NCBI GenBank assembly: GCA_012295275.1
Contig: CM022665.1
Location: forward strand, 12,703,976-12,767,975
DNA from: Chrysomallon squamiferum
Taxonomy: Eukaryota > Mollusca > Gastropoda > Neomphalida > Peltospiridae
DNA length: 64,000 bases
Direction of reading: 5' to 3'
Part shown: positions 54,067 to 61,265 of the stretch, one piece after another
How the letters are laid out: the number at the start of each line of letters is the position of its first letter
Position numbering within the stretch: the stretch's first letter is position 1
Translations under genes and position numbers: made by a program
The notes under the pieces: generated by a model
Database searches by the model: none
Told to the model about the DNA's origin: nothing
What the model saw: only the letters and a program-made list of their open reading frames with translations

Positions 54067-57000
54067 AAAATTGTTTGTTTTTCATATCACTATTTATTTA
54101 TTTATTTATTTATTATTGGTATTAACATGACTAGTAGAATTAGCAATAATGGTGATGGCAGTACTAGTAGAAGTAAATTGTGTGAAAAGCATATACTACA
54201 AGATTTTACAAGTAATTGTATACTGTTGTTTTCATTTTTGTTGTTTTGTCTGAACACTATTTATCACAAGTTTAATTGCTAAAAGAAACAAATATATTTG
54301 ATTTTACATATTTTTCGTTAATTAATCAAATTTTATATAAACTAACAGAACCCACTTAACATTTATTTACATTCAGCAGTACTTTATTATTTAAAAACAT
54401 ACATTTACATTCTTTTATTGATAAAGAATTTCACATTTTTAATAATTTGCTGTTATTGTTTTTATTACAGAATGTACTCACAATGGTGTTGAGTATGACG
54501 ATGGTGAGACATGGTCACCACGTGGTAGTAGTTGTCAGGTGTGTGAGTGTCATGATGGCCTTGTTACTTGTCGTACACGACAGACATGTTCACTTGAATG
54601 TACACATGGAGTAGTGAGACGCGGAGACTGCTGTTCTCCATGTACAGGTAAAAAATATAATATTTACTTATTAAAAATATTAATGTGAGATTAATTGTGT
54701 TTGTACGAGATTATTTATTGTTGTTGTTTGTTTATTTATTATTTTTTGTTGTTAATTATTATTATTTCTATACTATTACTACTACTACTACTACTATTGC
54801 TCTTTTTATTATTTTATTTATTTATTTTTTTTTGGTTTTATCATTATCTAATTTTTAAAACTAAATTTAATATAAATGATGTTACTGTAATGCAAAAATA
54901 ATTAGGTGAAACATTAAAAACATTTACAAGAGATGTTTTACAAAATAATTTTCAAAACATAATGGGATTTTCTTAAGATCATATATTGAACCTTTTTGAA
55001 TCATCACATTTTGTACAGTAATAATGTATTGGTATTTACTCCATATTTAATACTATACAGATTATTTTTAACTTTTCAAAATCATTCATGTAACTACGAC
55101 ATTTACTTCATCTTCAGATTGCCTTTACAACAGTCGTATCATTGGTGATGGTAAAAGTTTCATACGGGCTGGTACACCATGTCAACAGTGCCGTTGTCTT
55201 CATGGCAACATTGAGTGTCACATAGTGGAACACTGTCCCAGACTGCCATGTACTGTAACTGAGACTTTGCCAGATCATTGCTGTCCTCAATGTAGAGGTT
55301 TGTTTATAAATAAAAGATGTATAGTAAGACATATATATCTATGTATACATTAATATACATACACCAAATGTATAAAACTGGCACACACAAATGCACACAC
55401 CTACACATATTAACACACACACACACACACACACACAGATACACATATATACAAACAAAAAGAAAACTGATGCAGACACATATTTAAATCTTTATTTTTG
55501 GTTTTTATTTTTGGATGGTGGGTAGGTGGGGTGTTTTATCGATCACAGGATTATTTCGTCTAAATATGACCACAGTACCATTTCCCATTCCAGGCAGTGC
55601 CCCCACAGCAGGTTTATCAATGCAGTGGTATATGTTTTCCTGTTTATGGGAAGTGCATGTTGAATATCTCTAATCAAAAATGAATAAGCTATCACCCATC
55701 ATTTCTCATAATCTGCAAGGTCATCAGAAAGAATTATGATGCCATATAATATTACAAATGTGTTAAGAGCTTTGTTATATGAAACGTTTCTTCCATTAAT
55801 ACAGGCTGTGATTACAAAGGTCGTCACTACCAACATGGAGAAGCTGTATCTAGAGACAGGTGTTCCAGGTGTGTTTGTAAAGAAGGTGAGAGAAATACAT
55901 ACCTGTACTATACCTACAGAAATACATATTTTTCATTGCTGTCACATTTAAAATGCAGTTGCTAAACACTGGTTACCAATATATATTTTGTCTTTGCCCA
56001 GACAATCCAGTCTTAAATTTTTGTCAAGCAACCCTAAATTGAAAATCTGAAAAATATTATTTCTAAATATTTTTCATTTATTATTATTTTTATGTAATGA
56101 AAACTATTTTATGTTGATGATAATGCTATATTGCTGAACAAAAACATATTTTAAAATCCTTGACCCTGATGAATGTTTCCAAACATGGTCTGCATAAAAA
56201 TAATAGTCTTCATTAATTAGACAATTTTATTATTATTATTTTTCTTTATGTAATTTATTTCATTAATAATTAATAATTTTCTTTTTCGTTAAAGGCCAGA
56301 TTTCTTGTGAACAGGTCAATTGTCCAAAATTGCGCTGTACTAATCCAGTTCCTGTAGAGGGTCAGTGCTGTCCAGTGTGTACTAGTTGTGATTACTATGG
56401 CCGGACTTATGATGATGGTCAACAGTTTGGGTCAGAGAGAGATCCTTGTCAAATCTGTGTCTGTCAGGTAAAAAACAAAATTTCTTTTTACTCTTTACAA
56501 AACAAAAATAAAATAGTGAAGAAAAGAACCCATGTTGATTTTCTTTTTTAATTTAAGCATTACATATTTTCTTCTCAAAATTATACATAAATATTGGTGA
56601 AAATGTGACAATTGAAAATTGATCTTTCCAGTTAATGTTTTTCTTTTAATTTCGTGTAATATTTTTAAAACAAATTTTCATGATAATATTTTTCTTTCCA
56701 CCTTCATCATACAGCCTGTTTAAATTTAATCATAAAATAAAATATTTTATACATACATATATGTATGTTTTTTTTTTTTTTTTTGACATATATACCTGTA
56801 TTTTGAATATATACAAATATATATATAAAAAAAATATATCTTTAGAAGCATTTGTTTACAGAAGGGGCAGGTAACTTGCCATAGCAGAGAACAGAATTGT
56901 CCTCCAACTCCATGTACACACCCTGACCGTGTTCGTGGTCAGTGCTGTCTCCGATGTGACAACTGTCTGTATGAAAGAAGACGATTAAGAAATGGACAAC

Positions 57001-60000
57001 AGTTTTCACCTGACAACGATCCATGTCACATATGTACCTGCAAGGTGTGTTTTATCTATAATAATTCCATTAACTGACATTAATCATTCACAAAAAAAAA
57101 AAAAAAAGAATTTCAAAATACCAAAAATGATAACTTATAAAATAGAGACACTACTTACGGTATAATAAGAGATATGCATGTAATGTGTGAAAAGATTAAA
57201 TTTTTCTCTGTGTTGAAATATGTTTCAGGACGGATCTGTGAAATGTGGAAGGAAGGAATGTCCGGAGGTGAACTGTCTGAACCCTGTGGTTCCTCCAGGA
57301 AGGTGCTGTCCAGTCTGCAGTTCCTCTTGTCAGATGGATGGACAAGAGTATCAGGATGGGGAGAGGTTTCCTGATATGAAGGATGACTGCTCTATATGTA
57401 CTTGTAACGTGGGTGTTATATTTCACTGTCTGATTATCTCTGTCACTTCTTCTCTATAATATGTGTCTGTCTATTTTTTTGTTTCTTGCTCTTTGACTCT
57501 GTCTCTCTTTACCTCTCTTATCCATTCATCCATCCATCAACAGTTAATAAGTCTGTCATATTTCATCCTTTGTTTCATCCTTCTTTCATCCTTTTTATAA
57601 CTTATTTATTATTTATTTTTCAGGATGGAGACATTAGCTGTCAGATGAAGCCCTGCCCCACATTATTGTGTTCCCACCCAGCCAAACTGCCAGGTGACTG
57701 CTGCCCTAACTGTGACTTCTGTCTGCTGGACAGGAGAATTTTCAGGAACATGCAGAGATTCATCCACCCAGATGACGTGTGCCAGGAGTGTGTGTGCAAT
57801 GTAAATGAATATAATAAAAATAATAATAGTAGCAATAATAATAATAATAATTGTAATAATAATAATAATGACAACAATAATAATATAGTAATAAAAATAA
57901 GAAAGTCAGAATGATATAGTAATAATATTAAGAATTATAATAATAGTTGATATGATGATTATAATAAAATAATAGTGATATAGTAAAAAATATTTATTAA
58001 TAATAATAATAATAATAATTTTTTTTTTTTTTGTGTAAATAAAATCTACAAGTAGTTGTCATAATATTACTCGTAAGACAAAAACAGTTTAAAATTAAAA
58101 ATTTATAAATTATAAATTACATTCTTGTCATCAGTTTTTAATGAAATAACAAATTAAGAACATTGCTCTAAATTATATAACAGTATCACTTATTAATTAA
58201 ATATTTATAAAAATTAAAAATACTTACATGTTTATATTCAGAGGGGCTCCATAGTGTGCACAAAAGTAAACTGCCCAGCCTTACCCTGCAGCCAGCCAAT
58301 GCCTATGCCTGGATCATGCTGTCCAGTGTGTCCAAAGCGCTGTACATATGGTGGTCTGTCATATGAAGATGGACAGACATTTAAAAGCCCACGTGACAAG
58401 TGTGAGGAGTGCCTTTGTTTGCAAGGCCGGGTCCAGTGCAAGAAAATGAAGTGTCCAGTTTCTACTTGTACAAATCCTGTAGAAAGAAACTGCTGTCAGA
58501 TTTGTGAAGGTGAGACAAATTGTAAACCTAACAGGATTTTTTCAAATTGTCATGTTTATTAACTATTATACACTGGTGATAGAGCAAAATTTCAAGATTA
58601 TATCATAGGCCAAAACCAGTATATAAATTTTTTTTTTTTTCCCTTCAGACTGCTTCTACAAAAACCAGGTATGGAAAAATGGAATGAAGTTTCAGGATCC
58701 TCAAGATTCATGTACCAAATGTAGATGTCAAAATGGAAATGTCTGGTGTGAAAAGGTGAACTGTCCACAGGTTTTCTGTCAGAACCCTGTCAGAGAGGGG
58801 TGCTGCCCTGTATGCAACAACTGTGAATATGAGGGCAGGCAGTACAACAATGGTCAAACCTTTTCAGTTTCAAATGGATGCAGAGTATGTACATGCAATG
58901 AAGGCACTGTGGAATGCAGGAGTTCCCTGTGTGCAGCTGTTTCATGCAAGCATCCTGTTCAAGGGCAGTGCTGTAAGGAATGTAATGACTGTCTTTATTT
59001 CAAAAGACGTTATGCTAACCATCAAAGATTCACCAATCCAAGAAACAGATGCCAGGAATGTGTCTGTGATGATGGAACAGTGAGGTGTTCTATGAAACTG
59101 TGTCCATCTGTTACTTGTAAGAACCCCAGACAAGGAGAATGTTGTCCTGAATGTACTGACTGTCAGTACAAAGGCAGGACTATAAGAAATGGACTGAGAA
59201 TCCCTCATGAGACTGATCCTTGTAAAGAATGCATCTGTCGAGGAGGTAATGTGGAATGTTTCAAACGACAGTGTCTTAATGCAATATGTCGCAACCCTGT
59301 TAAGAGGAGATGTTGTCAGGAGTGTTCTGACTGCATGTACAATGGCAGAGAGTACAAGAACAGAGAACGGTTCTCTGATCCTACAGACAAGTGTAAAGTG
59401 TGTCAGTGTGTCGATGGTAATGTAGAATGTTCTGCCAAGACTTGTCCTCAAGTCCGATGTTCCAATCCAGTTCAAGGAGCATGCTGTCTGGAATGTTCTA
59501 AGTGCATGTACACAAATACTGTCTACACAGATGGACAAGATTTCCCTCATGAATCAGACCCTTGTCAAACATGTTCCTGTCACAATGGAAATGTCATCTG
59601 CAAGAAGCTCAGCTGTCCAAACATCATATGTTCTCACCCAGTTCAAGGTCGTTGCTGTCCTGAATGTGGAGGTGACTGTTTCTTTGAGAGGAGGTTGTAT
59701 AAGAATGGGGAGAAGTTTCAGAAGGATTGTAAAGTGTGTACTTGTGTGGACGGCAGTATGAGGTGTTACCCAAAGTACTGTCCAAAGGTTACATGTTCCA
59801 ATCCCGTCATCAAAGATTGCTGTCCTGTTTGTGATGACTGTATGTTTGAAGACAGACATTTTAAGAATGGACAGACCTTTCCTGATCTAAAAGATCCATG
59901 TAGTGAATGTTTCTGCAGGGTATTTTGTTTATTTTACTAAAAAAAAAAAAAAAAAAAATTAATATTGATTTTAATATTTTCTTTTTCTTTTTCAATTAAT

Positions 60001-61265
60001 ATGTGAAATTACTTCTCAACTGTATTGATAATATTAGCTTTTTTAAATTAATATTTTTAAGTCATCTTTTTTACTTATGTTAAAAGTGTATAATAATACA
60101 GTGTAATAATAATGATAACAATAATATGAACAATAATTTTAATAATAAATTGAATTTAAAATAAAGTTATTATCTGTATTTAACTAATATCTTAATGATT
60201 TATTTTCTCAGAACGGCACTTTCCAGTGTAGAAAGAAGCCATGTCCTGAAGCTATCTGTCAGAACCCTGCTCCTGGTCAATGCTGTCTGGAGTGTCGTAA
60301 CTGTGCTCTTCATGACAGAATCCTGCCACATGGTTACAGGTTTCCTGGAGAAAGTGATCCATGTCAGACATGTGTTTGTGAGGTAAACTTAATTTTAGTC
60401 TGTGAGATAAATTTTAAAATAAACTTTCTTGTCAGTGTGCTGTGAACACTTTGCCAATTTCAGAGATTGCTTAACAATTCTAAAGCATATTTATTGAAAG
60501 TATTTTATTTTCAGAATTTTGATTAGTGATTAACACTAAAACATAAAAGAGGGAATCTTCTACAGCAGTATGAAATAAGAAGTTTTAATTGTATATAAGT
60601 TTGTTTTTGTTAATTTATCTTTCCTGTTCACAATGGTGAAAATATATTTTTTTCAAATTTATTTTTTTAATGAAAATATTAAAAAATAATTTTAATAGAT
60701 TTGTATACATATTTTCTGTATTATTTCCTTTTATTTATTAATATGAAACTTTCTTATAAAACCAACTTGAAATGAAACAATTTCAATAATTTTAAATAAC
60801 ATACTGACATTTCAAATAAGAAGTTTCTACTAAAGTAGAAATTTTCATCTGTATAAATTTATGACTCATTCATTTATATTAAATTATAAAATGGTACTGA
60901 ATAATGTATTCCAAAATAAATCACATTCAGCTGTATTTAGCTATAATATCACTTATCGTATACTCTTCATCAAGAAAAAGTTAAAGATTCTGTCACATTA
61001 TTTTACTTTATATTCTCTCATACGGCATTATATTGTACCATATAATTAAAAAAATAATAAATAATTATATTTCATAATAATAATTATCCAGGCTGGAACA
61101 ATAAGCTGTGAACGCAAGATCTGTGAGCCACCAGCCTGTGACAACCCAGTGGTTGATAGTTGCGGTTGTTCAGCATGTCAACAGTGTCAGTTTGAAGGCA
61201 GACGATACCAGAATGGTGAAGAATTTAGACATCCTACAAGCAACTGTACACAGTGTCGGTGCAGG
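24184..61265 (+). CDS. Giant secreted NELL/Kielin-like matrix protein with two tyrosinase domains, Kunitz, EGF, Tyr-rich repeats and a VWC array (3' end missing)
   Basis: There are 37 coding exons (3236 codons): 24184-24295, 35193-35695, 36024-36093, 36343-36461, 37218-37349, 37646-37694, 38222-38446, 39060-39202, 39978-40195, 40619-41523, 41906-42091, 42713-42952, 43875-44120, 44972-45130, 45783-45990, 46246-46355, 46606-46771, 47252-49069, 49704-49798, 50515-50607, 50728-50807, 51233-51326, 52137-52384, 52856-52949, 53233-53406, 53707-53892, 54471-54647, 55118-55297, 55805-55885, 56295-56467, 56862-57044, 57229-57408, 57624-57800, 58242-58509, 58649-59919, 60212-60382, 61092-61265. Every junction keeps frame with AG acceptors and GT donors. 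Domain order suggests a secreted extracellular-matrix or body-fluid protein. VWC domains often bind BMP-type ligands. The TSPN-coil-VWC start is NELL-like; TSPN plus a long VWC array is Kielin-like. Kielin ends in a VWD domain, which would lie past the window. Two genes merged by my tracing is unlikely, because frame and domain flow continue across every intron. Confidence 0.88.
26530..26800 (-). mobile_element. Decayed SINE copy (S3)
   Basis: Read on the minus strand, this has GCTATGGTATGTGCCTTCCT followed by GTCTATGGGAAGGTACATAA. Farther on comes a 3' part with TGTGTGATCGTTAATGATAT and AATGTGTTGAATGTGTTATT. These resemble, from memory, the tail of a tRNA-derived SINE that is common in molluscs. 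The tRNA-like head is not clear here. A consensus alignment would settle it. Confidence 0.5.
26938..27650. repeat. Degenerate tandem satellite, unit about 138 bp, about five units
   Basis: Units start near 27128, 27236, 27377 and 27513 with GTTATCTGTATTTATATCT-like sequence. Each is followed by an AGCATGTTAAAT-like block, a T-rich tract, AAAAACTxACAA, a CAAAACATTTCCATA-like block and CTTTATAATAT-like ends. A partial unit is visible at 26950-27020. Units differ strongly, so the array is old. It produces a spurious 88-codon frame. Confidence 0.55.
30655..31030. mobile_element. Possible mariner-like or MITE remnant, one end visible
   Basis: TACAGGGTGCAGCAAAAGTA at 30661-30680 resembles the start of many Tc1/mariner terminal repeats (TA plus CAGGGTG...AAAAGTA). 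The adjacent sequence is less AT-rich than its surroundings and has two minus-strand frames. I could not identify the opposite end or any transposase catalytic motif, so this is a weak call. Confidence 0.35.
31195..31250. repeat. (TTA)n microsatellite
   Basis: A near-perfect TTA/ATT run of about 18 units, followed by a (GT)n tract at 31303-31324. It lies inside intron 2 of the large gene. Confidence 0.95.
32050..32850. repeat. 800-bp degenerate ACT/ATT triplet tract
   Basis: A strict three-base rhythm of ACT, ATT, GCT, ACA and GTT triplets runs for about 800 bases. One plus-strand frame without a start codon, open from about 32058 to 32645, would read as Thr/Ile/Ala-rich. Leucine-rich and Val/Ile-rich frames are also open on both strands, as expected from such composition. 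The most likely origin is an (ATT)n microsatellite that decayed mainly by T-to-C changes at the middle base. No splice sites bound it convincingly, so I do not call it coding. Confidence 0.7.
32851..33078. repeat. Minisatellite, three copies of a 73-77 bp unit
   Basis: Copies start with TGCCTATTAATACAAAG (32851), TGCCTGTTAATACAAAG (32928) and TGCTTGTTAATACAAAG (33001). Each continues with TTCATTCAGAACAGCATACA-like and AATTACAACTATTACT-like sequence, and copies 1 and 2 end in CTTGGTTGCTGTG. The ACT/ATT ending of each unit links it to the triplet tract just upstream. Confidence 0.8.
33243..33465. repeat. Duplicated repeat, copy 1
   Basis: It contains TGGTCTTTGATCA, GGCACATTTGGAATGCATTT followed by TGACAA, CCACAGAGAGTAGGAAT and AGCACTTAGCTTGGTTTAT. 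The same blocks in the same order occur at 33860-34038. The two copies are separated by AAT-type microsatellites. Confidence 0.65.
33490..33553. repeat. (ATA)n microsatellite
   Basis: A perfect AAT/ATA run of about 21 units, followed by interrupted AAT repeats to 33690. It lies between the two copies of the duplicated repeat. Confidence 0.95.
33860..34038. repeat. Duplicated repeat, copy 2
   Basis: It matches 33243-33465 through AAGGCCTTTGATCA, GGCACATTTGGCATGCATTT followed by TGACAA, CCACAGAGAATAGGAAT and ACACTTAGCTTGGTTTAT. The offset between copies is about 615 bp. Copy 2 lacks a short internal segment present in copy 1. Confidence 0.65.
35193..36093 (+). CDS. TSPN / laminin-G-like domain (exons 35193-35695 and 36024-36093)
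   Basis: Residues about 38-228 begin ELDLLKTASPTIDGVKK and continue through alternating strands typical of the thrombospondin N-terminal (TSPN) fold. Family-like features are LDLLK near the start, FSAGLVPFVTIHL, the WNSLVVRINRTSLNVQVDC pair of strands, and GSIWLGWKADG. The second exon completes the last strand (GILFEAKLYPV) and adds a Cys. The same domain starts NELL1/2, thrombospondins and Kielin. It may bind heparan sulfate or other matrix partners, as in those proteins; that is inferred. One NRT sequon is present. Confidence 0.8.
36343..37694 (+). CDS. Short coiled coil and first VWC domain (exons 36343-36461, 37218-37349, 37646-37694)
   Basis: Residues about 229-281 include LRQMEQRVTQLALMVDMLKT followed by QNNDLTARVTELEKCE. 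This heptad-like stretch could form a small oligomerising coiled coil, as in NELL proteins and thrombospondins. A VWC start follows: CSHNGVTYGEGESWNP, CTVCKCM, then DGFPVCKIRMDVPSCQ. The TSPN-coil-VWC order is the NELL signature. The VWC appears short and runs straight into the EGF domain. The 49-base exon at 37646 has a microsatellite directly in front of it. Confidence 0.75.
37578..37641 (+). repeat. (TTA)n microsatellite forming the 3' splice site tract
   Basis: About 21 ATT/TTA units run right up to TTCAG (37641-37645), the acceptor of the 49-base VWC exon. The repeat therefore stands in for the polypyrimidine tract. Confidence 0.9.
38222..39202 (+). CDS. EGF domain 1 and Kunitz domain 1 (exons 38222-38446, 39060-39202)
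   Basis: The EGF part has six Cys: PCITSPCSPQGQCVD, then FQCICQPPFGGPTC. The Kunitz part follows (NPCIWPVDPGNCNQ, RFYYDRNQQICQEFNYSGCG, GNINNYETEGQC). The reactive-site position after the second Cys is Asn, not Lys or Arg, so trypsin inhibition is unlikely. Compared with Kunitz 2, the sixth Cys is replaced (VDTSMQGACC against QAKCLIGACC), so the terminal disulfide is probably lost. The domain is split by a phase-1 intron at SG|CGG. Both Kunitz copies share GACCYR after the domain, which shows they are duplicates. Confidence 0.85.
39978..40195 (+). CDS. Half VWC domain in front of tyrosinase 1
   Basis: The exon gives a linker (VLHIGECKSLHHKPDGDTET) and then a Cys-rich segment with CEEVNCLTAETC, GTKQYNIGESLRLGC and CENCTCKNGGKLSC. 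The last part is the first subdomain of a VWC (C..G..Y..GE......C..C.C..G.L.C). The second subdomain, with CCPVC, is absent. The chain runs directly into the tyrosinase in the next exon through AG|T. The matching segment before tyrosinase 2 is truncated at the same point. Confidence 0.75.
40619..41523 (+). CDS. Tyrosinase domain 1 with five of six copper ligands, and start of the first Tyr-rich repeat block
   Basis: Tyrosinases are type-3 copper enzymes that oxidise tyrosine to DOPA and quinones. The entry reads RDMTREEVVRFQNAVHRL. CuA reads THNMHVHGGVFYLPWHREF: all three His are present, with the usual nine-residue gap between the second and third. LPYFDFTTDVG and FGGDG follow. The first CuB segment, LETFAAYLHVYIGGDM, has Ala where the first CuB His should be, but keeps the second. 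The last, DPVFFAIHSYIDMLYWLWQ, keeps the His corresponding to the second of the usual HH pair. Five of six ligands therefore remain. The exon then opens the repeats FGYNEDGFDRNGFDRFG. The intronless tyrosinase is about 230 residues. Activity is uncertain because of the missing ligand. Confidence 0.88.
41450..42780 (+). CDS. Tyr-rich pentad repeat block 1 (exon ends 41523, 41906-42091, 42713-42952)
   Basis: About 17 units of G-[YF]-[DN]-x-x follow tyrosinase 1, for example GYDRYGYDRYGFDRAGYNRQ. Aromatic residues fall every five positions with Asp/Asn and Arg between them. An irregular unit, GNPDTSGQYHENGFD, recurs as GNPDTRGIYNVLGYD in block 3, showing common descent. Introns cut Gly codons in phase 1, so exons add whole units. 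The block ends YDANYCNYF. The dense Tyr content next to a tyrosinase suggests it could be an intramolecular substrate, and the acidic residues could bind calcium. Both are inferred. Confidence 0.85.
42583..42640 (+). repeat. (TG)n microsatellite
   Basis: About 29 TG units lie 70 bases in front of the exon at 42713. Length change here could alter the branch-point-to-acceptor region. It gives a spurious Cys-Val open frame. Confidence 0.95.
42713..44120 (+). CDS. End of repeat block 1, linker and Cys-rich module 1 (exons 42713-42952, 43875-44120)
   Basis: After the last repeat the chain has a segment starting CNYFFKGPFSTLH, with PRICAPLSPLPDSW. It aligns loosely with CNYYYPGPMTILV and KRICPPVTKLEDW after block 3. 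The second exon carries a module with CPCPVAIATC, ENLCVQESCPAYPDAICRMS, FCTEC and WYLNNMPVDC. The same spacing recurs in the module at 49704-50607. Similar Cys modules occur with Kunitz and VWC domains in other animal matrix proteins, but I cannot name the family. NTT is a possible glycosylation site. Confidence 0.75.
42990..43295 (+). repeat. Intronic minisatellite, unit about 40-47 bp, about seven units
   Basis: Units share AGTCTAAATACT, ATTCAGAAATTAAAGGGAAA and related strings. Two neighbouring units around 43095-43160 are almost identical. The array starts just after the donor at 42952 and fills the first third of that intron. Confidence 0.75.
44255..44485 (+). repeat. Intronic short tandem array of TTTAATGTAATAG-like units
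   Basis: Units of about 12-13 bases, such as AGTTTAATGTAATAG and GTTAAAGTAATAG, repeat with variation for 230 bases in the intron between 44120 and 44972. Confidence 0.75.
44972..45990 (+). CDS. EGF domain 2 and Kunitz domain 2 (exons 44972-45130, 45783-45990)
   Basis: The EGF part has CSPNPCHHGGTCVES, then VTCVCPPGYDGHLC. The Kunitz part reads CSLPLITGNCDGQEKRWYF, CEEFIYTGCYGNSNNFKS, then CQAKC, so all six canonical Cys are present. The residue after the second Cys is Asp, again not a trypsin-type reactive site, so a structural or binding role is more likely. GACCYRE follows, as after Kunitz 1. The exon then enters repeat block 2 (VIGYDAQGYDR). A phase-1 intron cuts between the first and second Kunitz Cys, whereas in Kunitz 1 the intron lies before the fourth Cys. 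Confidence 0.87.
45168..45480 (+). repeat. Short direct duplication inside the Kunitz 2 intron
   Basis: TTTGTTTTTGAGTATGGGTA near 45171 recurs as TTTTGTTTTGAGTGTGGATA near 45303. Both are followed by an A-run and a CCTxAAxCTxTATCA-like stretch. The period is about 132 bp and the copies are diverged. Confidence 0.5.
45950..47330 (+). CDS. Tyr-rich pentad repeat block 2 (exons to 45990, 46246-46355, 46606-46771, from 47252)
   Basis: About 16 units follow Kunitz 2 and precede the second half-VWC. Examples are GYDAQGYDRYGFNIEGYDRF and GYDDEGYDRLGYDKDGYDRE. It is interrupted by GNRRTVNNGIFTAREKYDD, a longer non-repeat insert. It ends GYNREGLDIFGVSAGYVYHC. Exon joins fall in phase 2 at Arg (AG|A) or phase 1 at Gly, both inside the repeat unit. 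In the first cassette the position between Kunitz and half-VWC has no such block, so it was gained or lost after duplication. Confidence 0.85.
47252..49069 (+). CDS. Large exon: half VWC, degenerate tyrosinase 2, repeat block 3
   Basis: One 1818-base exon encodes what takes several exons in the first cassette. The half VWC is CSEINCGETCGCMYNNRTY, then CQICTCSQNGAVYC. Tyrosinase 2 starts REMTNMELWNYQVAIRKL. It keeps the fold motifs FLPWHRYFLWY, IPYYDWTIDVG, FGGNGEN and WVGGHM, but the ligands are nearly all gone: CuA His 1 and 2 are Tyr and Val (TYANYKPQAVGTDAFLPWH), and CuB reads MEIFTKLFQAWVGG and DPLFYSYMAYIDKLWDDWQ with no His at ligand positions. Only the PWH histidine remains. It is therefore a probable pseudoenzyme, kept for structure or binding. 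Block 3 (about 48320-48780) has roughly 25 repeat units, including GNPDTRGIYNVLGYD. The exon ends with a charged linker after CNYYYPGPM. Confidence 0.9.
49704..50607 (+). CDS. Cys-rich module 2 (exons 49704-49798, 50515-50607)
   Basis: The chain reads CIVTHAYDVCPIDMPEVLC, then ENLCKGRSCPDHPNAVCRTS, CGSCHFEWYEGTLGTLLNC. Cys spacing and words (NLC...SCP..P.A.CR.S.C..C...WY) match module 1 at 43875-44120. An intron splits this copy but not module 1. It closes the second cassette before the VWC array. Confidence 0.75.
50728..55297 (+). CDS. VWC array, part 1: domains 1-7
   Basis: Exons are 50728-50807, 51233-51326, 52137-52384, 52856-52949, 53233-53406, 53707-53892, 54471-54647 and 55118-55297. 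Each VWC follows C-x2-3-G-x-x-Y-x-x-G-E...C..C.C..G.V.C....CP...C..P....G.CCP.C. Domain 1 starts CYDNRVQFRNEGETW and domain 2 CTYQGKLYPTGTTF. Domain 3 is short (CGDRVNGSEWNPTPC). Domains 4-7 each sit in a single phase-1 exon (CFYQGTIYQDGEDF, CDYDMRKYAHNTYF, CTHNGVEYDDGETW, CLYNSRIIGDGKSF). VWC domains of chordin, KCP and CRIM1 bind BMP/TGF-beta ligands. Such a role here is possible but not shown. Confidence 0.9.
53451..53585 (-). mobile_element. tRNA-derived SINE remnant (S1)
   Basis: On the minus strand it begins with an A-box-like TAATTCAATGGTAGAGCAAC (53577-53558), has a B-box-like AGATCAATCCT, and continues ATTGAGCTGTTTATCATTCC and AACCAGTGCTCCACAACTTT. The head is clearly tRNA-like. The tail resembles the CCAGCCAGTGCACCAC part of a SINE common in molluscs, recalled from memory. 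It lies in the intron after VWC domain 4. Confidence 0.6.
53905..54080 (+). repeat. (CAT)n and (ATT)n microsatellites
   Basis: Imperfect CAT repeats (53905-54020) and a perfect ATT run (54023-54064) directly follow the donor at 53892. They allow a long read-through frame with a His-rich and then Tyr- or Ile-rich tail that is not real coding sequence. Confidence 0.9.
55580..55690 (+). mobile_element. SINE remnant (S2)
   Basis: CATTCCAGGCAGTGCCCCCA (55586) is followed by TATCAATGCAGTGGTATATG, TTTTCCTGTTTATGGGAAGT and ATCTCTAATCAAAAATG. The order and spacing match the tail of the SINE seen at 53451 and 26530, in the opposite orientation. The tRNA-like head is too decayed to place. Confidence 0.5.
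55805..58509 (+). CDS. VWC array, part 2: domains 8-13
   Basis: Exons are 55805-55885, 56295-56467, 56862-57044, 57229-57408, 57624-57800 and 58242-58509. Domain 8 (CDYKGRHYQHGEAV) is split by a phase-1 intron at KE|G. Later exons are staggered: each starts in phase 0 with the second half of one VWC (KGQVTC, DGSVKC, DGDISC, RGSIVC) and ends with the first half of the next (CQICVCQ, CHICTCK, CSICTCN, CQECVCN). The last exon also holds domain 13 (CTYGGLSYEDGQTF) and restores the phase-1 boundary. Confidence 0.9.
58649..59919 (+). CDS. VWC array, part 3: one exon with domains 14-20 and half of 21
   Basis: This 1271-base exon encodes seven complete VWC domains in a row (starting CFYKNQVWKNGMKF, CEYEGRQYNNGQTF, CLYFKRRYANHQRF, CQYKGRTIRNGLRI, CMYNGREYKNRERF, CMYTNTVYTDGQDF, CFFERRLYKNGEKF) and the first half of domain 21 (CMFEDRHFKNGQTF). 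No introns interrupt it, unlike every other part of the array. These domains are also more alike, often ending NPVQGxCCxEC. Recent expansion by unequal exchange, or intron loss, would explain it. The end, FCR|GTATTT, is in phase 0 and joins the exon at 60212. Confidence 0.92.
60212..61265 (+). CDS. VWC array, part 4: domains 21-22 and start of 23 (exons 60212-60382, 61092-61265)
   Basis: Exon 60212-60382 completes domain 21 (NGTFQCRKKPCPEAIC...CCLEC) and starts domain 22 (CALHDRILPHGYRF...CQTCVCE). Exon 61092-61265 completes domain 22 (AGTISCERKICEPPAC, ending with the unusual SCGCSAC instead of CCPVC) and starts domain 23 (CQFEGRRYQNGEEF...CTQCRCR). The donor GTAAGT at 61266 shows that transcription continues. 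The rest of domain 23 and the C-terminus lie outside the window. Confidence 0.9.

Noticed and set aside
58942-59550. 202-codon minus-strand frame
   Set aside because: It is the antisense shadow of the VWC-rich exon, open because of repeat codon bias.
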